Shown: one piece after another, positions 57,068 to 64,000 of the stretch | Position numbering within the stretch: position 1 is the first letter of the stretch | Layout: every line of letters starts with the position of its first letter | Assembly (NCBI GenBank): GCA_000729835.1 | Contig: JFHB01000045.1 | Span: forward strand, 62,001 to 126,000 | DNA length: 64,000 nt | From: Atkinsonella hypoxylon | Lineage: Eukaryota; Ascomycota; Sordariomycetes; Hypocreales; Clavicipitaceae | Direction: 5' to 3' | Notes under the pieces: generated by a model | What the model saw: only the letters and a program-made list of their open reading frames with translations | Told to the model about the DNA's origin: nothing | Databases searched by the model: none | Made by a program: the position numbers and the translations under genes

Positions 57068-58078
57068 TGAGCTGAAGATGGATCAGCCGTTATAGGATCA
57101 AATGCAAAGACTATTCCACGAGTGGAAATATGGATAAAACTGTGTCAAGACATATTGTCTTTCTGTGGATGACTTCATTTTGGCAGGACGTGCTGGGACG
57201 TGGGAGGTTCTTTCCCTTATGGGACTGCAATTAGGAATGGGATAGGCGCTCCCAACTGAGTATTTCTTTGTTGTTACTGGATTGAAAATCTTTAATCCCT
57301 AGTTTTCTGATTCTTTGTCTGCCCAAATTGCATTTACATGATGCTGTGTTATTGTTAGTAGAGCTCAGTAGTCCAAGACATGCAAGCACCGTCTTATAAT
57401 CTCAAAACCCTATCGTGTGAAGAAGTATTCGGTATCTGCATTACAAGTTCACTAATAGAGAACTAAGAAAACAAAACAATGGGAATATCAACGGGTCGAC
57501 GCGGTACCAAGGCTAGGCTACAAACAAATGGGGTTACCAATACAGCTGAAAGAAGATGTCACGCCGGTTTTAACCAGCCCGTCTACCAGAGAATGTCGAC
57601 CACACATCATGTCCCTTTCTTGACCATTTTCGCCTCCGCCACAGTATCAGTCGCATCAATTGCGTGCCATCGCCAAGCACGCTAACGAGTCCAGTTATGA
57701 CGAACCATTACTAAATCAAGAGCACAGGGGTCAACGTCGCGAAGGTGTGTACTCAGAGTACATAGACGGCCAAGTCTTGCCCAATTTTCTCAATATTGGT
57801 TCCTTCCGTCGTCCCAATCATAGCCAGCTCTCTATATTGAAACACGAGAATCCGCAGAGGCGTCGCCGGAGAACAAGGGTCAAATCGATACTTTTTGTTT
57901 TGGCAACCCAGAGAAAGGGGGATGCTCCGATTGTTCTGGACTTCAGTCATCGCAGGTGGGAAGGGAAATGAAAAAAAAAAGAAACCAACGCCGACAGAGA
58001 TAAATAGACCAACGTCGCATATCTTCTTTTTGTGTTTCAGGGTATCACTGAAAGACCTGGTGTCACGCTGAACCCGAA
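57068..58078. other. Convergent 3' region (1.0 kb)
   Basis: This lies between the BI-1 and septin stops. An A run lies at 57970-57980. Small open frames have no recognisable features. Confidence 0.5.
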
Positions 58079-59797
58079 TTAAGCTTCGTGATCGCCATTG
58101 GCCTCGGCAGGCTGGCCCACAGTAGTAGTCGAAGCCTCCCGCTGCATACGAGCTTCGATTTCTCGGAGCTGTGACTCGCGAGCCAAGAGCTCCTGTCGCT
58201 TTTCATTGATTTCGCGCTGGACCTTGAGTTCGATCTCGCGGAGTTTCTCTTCTTCTCGTCGAAGCTGTTCTTCCTTGAGACGGACGGACTGTGAGGCAAG
58301 ATCCTCCGGGTTCATGGAGCTGTCGATGCTACAAGTAGTTAATAAACGCACCAGACCTTGTTCAAAATGGCAAGCTCTCGACTTACTTTCCGGCAGCACC
58401 ATCCACGCTCTTGGAGAGCTTCTCGGTACGGTAGTTCTCATACAGGAAGTCATGGGTGATTTCCTTGAGGTCAGCCAAGTGGCTGTGAAGGAGGGCGGAT
58501 CGAATAGCAAGGAAATCAGAGTGACGAGGATTGTCAACCTCTACCACGCCCCACGGATACTGGCGAGCGCGAACCTTGCGGCCACCAATTTCCACGACAT
58601 CCTCGGAGCCGACGATAGCAAATGGCATGAGACCTCGGAGCTCAGCATTTTCCTCAACGGTATCCTCGTCATCTTCCTCGATATCGTAGGGGAAGTTGTA
58701 GACGGGAATGCGGTAGTGCTCGATATCCTCCATGACAAGCTTCTTCGACTCGGCCAGTTCGGCGGGGGTCAGAGAATCGGCGCGTCCAATGACGGGAATG
58801 ACGTTGCATCGGGGGGCGAGGCGCTTCATGAGCTCGATGTCAAGTTCTCGAAGGCTGCACAACACGTGTCAGCAGCTCTCAATTCTTGGATGGCATGACA
58901 GAAGCAAGGGGCAAACACTCACCCATGGCCAGTGGGAGTGATGAAGTAGAGCATGGCATGAACACGATTGTCTCTGAAGCGGGGGTTACGCTTGATGCGA
59001 GACTCCTCGGCCAAGATGTCATCGTATTGTCTCTCGAGGTATCCGACGATCTCTGAAAAGCTAATCAGGGTCAGTATAGTCCATCGGCCAATTCTATATC
59101 TGATTACGCCTGGCACGTAGCGCAGCTTACCTAGCTTCGTTGTCAATTTGGTCACCGAACCCTGGGGTATCGACAATGGTCAGAGAGATGCGAGTACCCT
59201 CCTCGTCGAGTTCAAGCTCTATATCATTGCGTGACTGTCAGTCATTCATTTTTATCCCAGCATCGCCCAGGACCACTAGTCAACTTCCATGACATACCAA
59301 CAGTGACAGGCTTGATCTTGACGCCATCCTCAACGTGGGCATCGGTAGGATCATCGGCGTTCTTATGCGTAAGAACATCCTTGTTGCATAGAGTATTGAC
59401 GAAGGTAGTGCGACCTTGATGATGATGATGAAAATCGTTAGCTAGCTGGCGGCACGTAGATGGTGTTGACTGGAGGCAGAAACTCGTAAAAATCGATGAC
59501 GGGCGAGTTGGCAAATGGTCGGTATTGTGAACGTACCGGTTCCAGAGGCACCGCAGACCATCAAGCAGAACTGAATGCCCTTCTTAACATTCTTCTTCCT
59601 TCGAATCATCTTCTATATACGATAGTGACTGTCAGCAACTCTTTCTCGTGTCGGTTCAGTTTGCAAGGAGCTTGCTCAGCCAGGCAGAGCACAATTGTTG
59701 GGAATAGTGCCATCGTTGCGTTGCGGCTGGGCAAGATATGCGTCCAGGGGGCGAGTGAGGGAGCTTGTGAGACACGTACAGTAGCTGCGGACGACAT
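58079..59797 (-). CDS. aspA: Septin, AspA/Cdc11 group
   Basis: Seven minus-strand exons join in phase to 384 residues: 59797-59780, 59612-59537, 59414-59298, 59218-59131, 59060-58923, 58854-58387 and 58328-58079. The first exon codes only six residues (MSSAAT), followed by the basic KMIRRKKNVKKG lipid-binding patch. The GTPase region has GASGTGRTTF at 27-36, DTPGFGDQIDN (G3) and GRADSLT (G4). The septin element YRIPVYNFP and HDFLYENYRTEKL follow. A C-terminal coiled coil of about 70 residues (RLKEEQLRREEEKLREIELK) ends the protein. The P-loop Lys is replaced by Arg33, as I recall for the AspA/Cdc11 group. Septins form filaments at septa, hyphal tips and infection structures. Group assignment rests on the N-terminus and P-loop. 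Confidence 0.92.
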
Positions 59798-61493
59798 CTT
59801 GGGTGAGGCAGAGAATTATGAGGAGATGGCGAAGAAAAAAGATGACCGATGGCGATAAGGGCCAGTTGCACAGAGTTGAGGAGACGAAGAAGACAAGAAT
59901 GTGTGGGGATTGTAGAATGGGAGAGCAACTCGCTGGATGAGGAAAAAGAAGACGGGGAGAGATACGCTTGGAGATGGCGGCTGCTGGGACTGGTGGAGTC
60001 GAGAAAAGACGAGGCAAAGGGGGTGGGAGAGGGAGGAGGAGCAGGTACGAGCACAAGGAGCCCAGCCAATGGGGGGGAGGGGGGGGCAAAGAAGCAAGCC
60101 AGCATGCGGGAGAGGCACAGGAGATGTACGGATATTATGGTAGGGCCAGCAGCAGAATGCAAGGTACCTGGTAGGTAGACAGGCCAAAAAGGGCCAAGAC
60201 GGCAGCACAGCAGCACAGCACACAAAAGGACGCAGCGACAGGCACTCAGGCACCGCACCCAGCTAATAATTTAATAATTGCCACAAACATGCCGGGGACA
60301 GGAGCACATCGAAGACGAGGGGGCCACTGATCGGTGGCTATCGTGGCGAGTGGATGTCCCCAAGATGCCGAGTGCAAAACAAAGGGGAGATGGGAACGAA
60401 CGGACATGCGCGATATTACGGGTAATTAGCTTGGACAGTGGGCAGCTGCCGATGGGGACGCGCTTGAACCCATCGTCTGATCCACGAGCGGCCACAAACT
60501 TTGCGCGTGCATAATTCGGTCGTAAAGCACGCATAAGAGACGCACTAGCTATTTTCATTAGCTAATTTATATAGAAAGATATTGAAAGGTGGTTACTTTG
60601 TATATAATAGCTACTTTCCCCTCTATTTATAAAATAAACATTCAAGTTATGCAGTATCTACTAGTAAATCACAATTATAACTGTACTATATTAAAGCTAT
60701 AGAGGGCAAGAGCTGCTGTTGCGACGGCTCTAAAAGTGGGCTGCGAAGTATAAAGTAGCCCGCCCCTGCATAGTCGTCACTGAGTTTGTGGCCGCTCGCT
60801 TTGGCTGGTGGACAACAGAGCAGAAACGTGGTCGACTGCGACACATCAAACCAATTCGAGATGTGGCGCTGTGCTCTTCTTTCATCTCGTCTTTTTCGTC
60901 TCCGTCCCTTTTATCTTCAAGTCACGACCCCTAGATCCTGGATATTTTGTTAGTCCCTGTGCGCGGCGCTAAGCCGGAATAGACGAAGCCTGGAGTCCGG
61001 TAGTTCCTCGGTAGGGCAACCCCACCACGACATCCAGTGAGCTTGTTGGTCCGTCTTGTGTGGCACGGCCCCTATTAATAAGGAGTGGTTATTTAAAAAA
61101 AAAAAAAAAAAAAAAAAGTCACGTGCCTTGGAGCTTGCAATATGTACTCGATCTTAACAAGACGGTTTTCCCATGTTCTGATTATCCCGTACGCTCCCGC
61201 CCCTCGTCATCAGGCTTTTTACCTTTTACCACCCAAAGAAAAAGCAGTAAGTTATCAGAAATTGCAGGTGAGCATTGCCTTGATGCAAGACATCCATGAA
61301 AGAGCAAAATCTCAAGGACTTGGCCTATCTCACGTTGCGTTATCGGAGGCGAAGAATTTGAAGCAATTGTATCTGGCTCATAGGTAGCGATCATGCTTGA
61401 GAGAATCTCGCCATTTGTCTTGGCGCTCGCACACGATGCCCTTCATACCTCGCCGAAATAGGCTAAGCTGTGTTCGGCTGGTTTTGGCGACCA

Positions 61494-61526
61494 AGCTCCA
61501 GCTCCAGCTCCAGCTCCAGCTCCAGC
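61494..61526. repeat. (GCTCCA)n hexanucleotide repeat
   Basis: About five GCTCCA units, followed within 25 bp by further CCAG(T/C)T words. Confidence 0.9.
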
Positions 61527-62046
61527 ATTATTAGCTCCAGTTCCAGTTCCAGCACCCAAGCTTCGTCGTCCATGCCATTTAGTCCATATCATTCCAGACC
61601 AGACAGGTCAAGTCAAGTCATGCTTGGCATTCCCCACAATGCCCCGACGCCGACGCCTCTGTTTCTCGTTCGGCGGCTTCCCGGATCACCATATCATCTT
61701 GCGCTGGTCTTGCCGTGCTCGTCTCCTTATGTCATCCTAACCATCATCTTGGCGACTCTGCCCCATGCGTTAGGCTTCTAGCCGTTCTTCTTCATCAAAT
61801 CCCCCCCGGGTCAATTTACTCAACTTTTCCAAGAAGAGAGCAACAGCCATCAGAAAAAGCTTAATAAATACATCTGTTCCGCCCGACTCGATAAGCCAGG
61901 CAGAAACCGTTCCCTCAATCCCGTACTCGTGCACACGTATTTATAGACTTGGATTCTCGTGTACTCAAATCTCATACAGCATCGTTGCAATAATGCCGCA
62001 CTGTTTGGACAAATAGTGCTGCTGGTCTCGGGCCCGCGTGAGAAAA

Positions 62047-62072
62047 CGCATCGCATCGCATCGCATCGCATC
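62047..62072. repeat. (CGCAT)n pentanucleotide repeat
   Basis: Five CGCAT units about 85 bp upstream of the PROPPIN start. A similar CGCAC/CGCAT tract lies at 63799-63828. Confidence 0.9.
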
Positions 62073-62154
62073 TTACTTCACACACACCTGCTCTCAAAGT
62101 ACGGTTCCTCCCTCGACATCTCGTTCCTTTCGCGGCATCACATCCAGCCAGACA

Positions 62155-63496
62155 ATGAACGTCCGACCGCCCATAGAGTCGTCGCATCCGACGGCTGTGC
62201 TATCCGTTGCATTTAATAGTGACTGTAGCTGCTTTGCAGTTGGGTTAGAGTCGGGCATATGCAGTAAGTCCGGCAATGTGGCTAAAGCCACGCCGACCAA
62301 GTCGTTCTTTCTGTTTCTGTCTTCTCATCACGTCTCGCAGTTTTTCACGCAAAATCATGTTTGATGAAAGCATCAAGAGGTATGTCTGGTCAAAATACCA
62401 TTGAAGAGGACTGGAAAGTCTTGCTAATCAATCTCATTCAGACTTCAATGCTGGCATCGGTCTCGTCCAGATGATGGGCATGACCAACTATCTTGCTCTG
62501 GTCGGCGGTGGCAAGTCACCAAAGTTTGCCATGAACAAGGTACGCCAGTTTGCTTGCTTGCTGAACGCTTTCGTCAAACGCATCGGCGTCTGACTCACCG
62601 AGTTCTAGGCCATCATCTGGGATGACATGAAAGGCAAAATCGCTCTTGAAATATCGGCCCTAAGCTCCATTCGTGGCGTCAAACTCGGACGGGAGCGCAT
62701 CGTGGTCGTTCTGCAAAATAGTGTTCGCATGTATTCCTTCACGAAGCCGCCCAATCTGCTCCACGTATATGAAACAGCAGACAACATGCTTGGGATATGT
62801 TCATTATCAGATAAGAAGCTCGCCTTTCCCGGCCGAACGGTGGGACAGATTCAACTCGTCGAGCTTGCGACGGGCAACGTCAGCATTATCCCTGCGCATT
62901 CGTCCGCTCTCAAAGCTATTCAACTGAGCCCTGACGGGGAACTTCTCGCAACGGCGAGCGAGACTGGAACCCTGATTCGTGTATACTCGTCCAGTAACTG
63001 TGCGAGAATCGCAGAGCTTCGAAGGGGAATTGATCCGGCGACGATATTCTCGCTTGCTTTCTCTCCTTCTGGTGCCATGCTGGCTTGCACCTCGGACAAA
63101 TCCACTCTCCACATATTCGATATTCCCAACGTAAAACGGCAGTCAATACAGCGCAATCAGCATTTCGGGGCTGCTGAAGCCGAGTCTGGGAAATGGGGCA
63201 TCCTCGGCAAGATTCCCCTCATGCCCCGCATGTTTTCAGACGTATATTCATTTACGTCTGCGCCTTTTGAAGCCGGCGATGACACCATGATTGGGGGCAT
63301 ACCCTTCTCGGAGGGGACCGTACTGGGAACGATGCGCCCTGCAAAGGGAATTATAGGCTGGATAGGCGAAGACAGCCTTGCTGTCGTAGGAGCCGGACGG
63401 GATGCCAGATGGGAGAAGTTTGTCCTCGTCGAAGGGGAGAATGGTAAGCGTGTCTGCGTGAGGGAGGGCTGGAAACGATACTTGGGGAATATGTAA
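62155..63496 (+). CDS. PROPPIN WD40 protein, Hsv2/Atg18 family
   Basis: Exons 62155-62263, 62341-62379, 62442-62539 and 62609-63496 join in phase to 377 residues; exon 2 is only 39 nt. The frame reads as a seven-bladed propeller: TAVLSVAFNSDCSCFAVGLE, VQMMGMTNYLALVGGG, IIWDD, HSSALKAIQLSPDGELLATA and FSLAFSPSGAMLACTSDKST. The phosphoinositide-binding signature L-R-R-G is at 219-222. PROPPINs bind PI3P or PI(3,5)P2 on vacuolar, endosomal or autophagosomal membranes. Length and the compact blade 6-7 loop suggest Hsv2 (WDR45-like) rather than Atg18 itself, but this is not certain. The start at 62155 is preceded by pyrimidine-rich leader. Intact. Confidence 0.92.
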
Positions 63497-63854
63497 ACTT
63501 TTTGTATGAATGGATTGGATGTGAGTTCTGGACATGTTGCATAATATTTGGGGACGGTGGCGTATTTTCATCATCTTTCCCTTTTTTCCCATCATATATC
63601 ATGCTGGGTGAGACTAAGCGGCGCTGATTCATCCGAAATACCATTAGCACTATTGAAAAGACTTGGACATTTCTTTCATTTTTGAACACGGTGCTACTTT
63701 CATGTATTCTAAAGTGCGAAGCTTTGCCATCACGTAGACACCAGGACAAGTGACAAATGCCTCGGGCTTCAGGCGCGTATCGCAGGTCAATTCAGCTGCG
63801 CCGCACCGCACCGCATCGCACCGCACCGAACTGGTCTTGTGCCCTCGACCACGA
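63497..63854. other. Convergent 3' region
   Basis: This 358 bp separates the PROPPIN stop and the stop of the right-edge gene. It contains the CGCAC/CGCAT tract. No gene is seen. Confidence 0.5.
63799..63828. repeat. (CGCAC)n pentanucleotide tract
   Basis: Five to six CGCAC/CGCAT units directly downstream of the right-edge gene's stop. Confidence 0.9.
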
Positions 63855-64000
63855 CTACGGAGATCTATGTCTGTGCCGCTTTCTGTCACGGTCACGATCT
63901 TCATCTCGTTCGTGATATCTATCCTTGCGCCGCTCCCCATCTTCATCATCGCTGTGTCTCCGCTCCCGCCGCCTCTCATCCCGATCGTCATACCTATGAC
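63855..64000 (-). CDS. Arg/Asp/Glu-rich C-terminus of a gene cut by the right edge
   Basis: A minus-strand frame enters from the right edge and stops at 63857-63855. The 47 visible complete codons are almost entirely Arg, Asp, Glu, His and Ser (RYDDRDERRRERRHSDDEDG, ending KRHRHRSP). Such RD/RE/RS tails are typical of pre-mRNA splicing factors and other RNA-binding proteins. The main domain lies outside the window, so no name is given. Coding status rests on composition and the open frame to the edge; another frame is also open here but reads less like protein. Confidence 0.55.
   Translation of the reverse strand, partial: HRYDDRDERRRERRHSDDEDGERRKDRYHERDEDRDRDRKRHRHRSP

Larger units (their letters stand above)
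59798..62154. other. Long divergent spacer (2.4 kb) between septin and PROPPIN genes
   Basis: No gene is supported. It contains purine-rich DNA next to the septin start (59820-60130), an AT-rich island at about 60535-60720, an A run at 61095-61118, a GCTCCA repeat and a CGCAT repeat. The septin and PROPPIN promoters occupy the ends. Confidence 0.5.

Noticed and set aside
61142..61387. 81-codon plus-strand frame (MYSILTRRFSHVLI start)
   Set aside because: Somewhat protein-like but short, isolated and without family resemblance or splice context; kept out of the gene list.

Overview
This is nuclear DNA of a filamentous ascomycete, most likely a sordariomycete and perhaps Hypocreales (the order is inferred from the look of the proteins). 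The evidence is short GT-AG introns of about 55-165 nt with CTGAC/CTAAC branch sites, an intron-bearing tRNA-Phe, and Pezizomycotina-type genes: a HET-domain protein, an AspA/Cdc11-type septin, an Atg22-like transporter, a GH43 glycosidase and a kinase-HAD-phosphoribosyltransferase fusion. No bacterial operon, phage, CRISPR array or autonomous transposon was seen. Exon coordinates below were worked out by hand from splice signals and frame continuity.

Left block (1-11 kb) is mostly housekeeping: the 3' end of an unknown gene, a mitochondrial thioredoxin, kinetochore protein NUF2, an uncharacterised 225-aa protein, the AP-3 beta adaptin, mitochondrial 3-hydroxyisobutyrate dehydrogenase and a tRNA-Phe.

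Middle block (11-36 kb) is accessory in character. Four polytopic transporter genes lie among long gene-poor or AT-rich spacers: a hexose transporter interrupted by two TGG-to-TAG stops, a DHA1 drug transporter, an Atg22-like protein and a Dal5-like permease that has lost a stretch near its C-terminus. They share the block with a TPR protein, a beta-propeller-like protein, a secreted GH43 enzyme, a small conserved protein and a three-domain kinase-HAD-PRTase gene broken by two frameshifts. At least three genes here look degraded, so this block appears to be under relaxed selection, possibly with RIP-like mutation.

Right block (36-64 kb) returns to intact genes: a HET-domain protein diverging from quinolinate phosphoribosyltransferase, a copper amine oxidase, an Och1-like GT32 mannosyltransferase, an ACSF2-like acyl-CoA synthetase, ceramide synthase, a BAX-inhibitor family protein with a GC-AG intron, a septin, a PROPPIN (Hsv2/Atg18 family) and the Arg/Asp-rich C-terminus of a gene running off the right edge. 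The spacer at 43.5-46.2 kb carries an unusual density of different minisatellites and a perfect 28-bp palindrome.

I found no convincing new multi-gene system. The most interesting items are the two-hit hexose transporter, the double-frameshifted three-domain gene, the WCRPC active site of the mitochondrial thioredoxin and the truncated Dal5-like permease.
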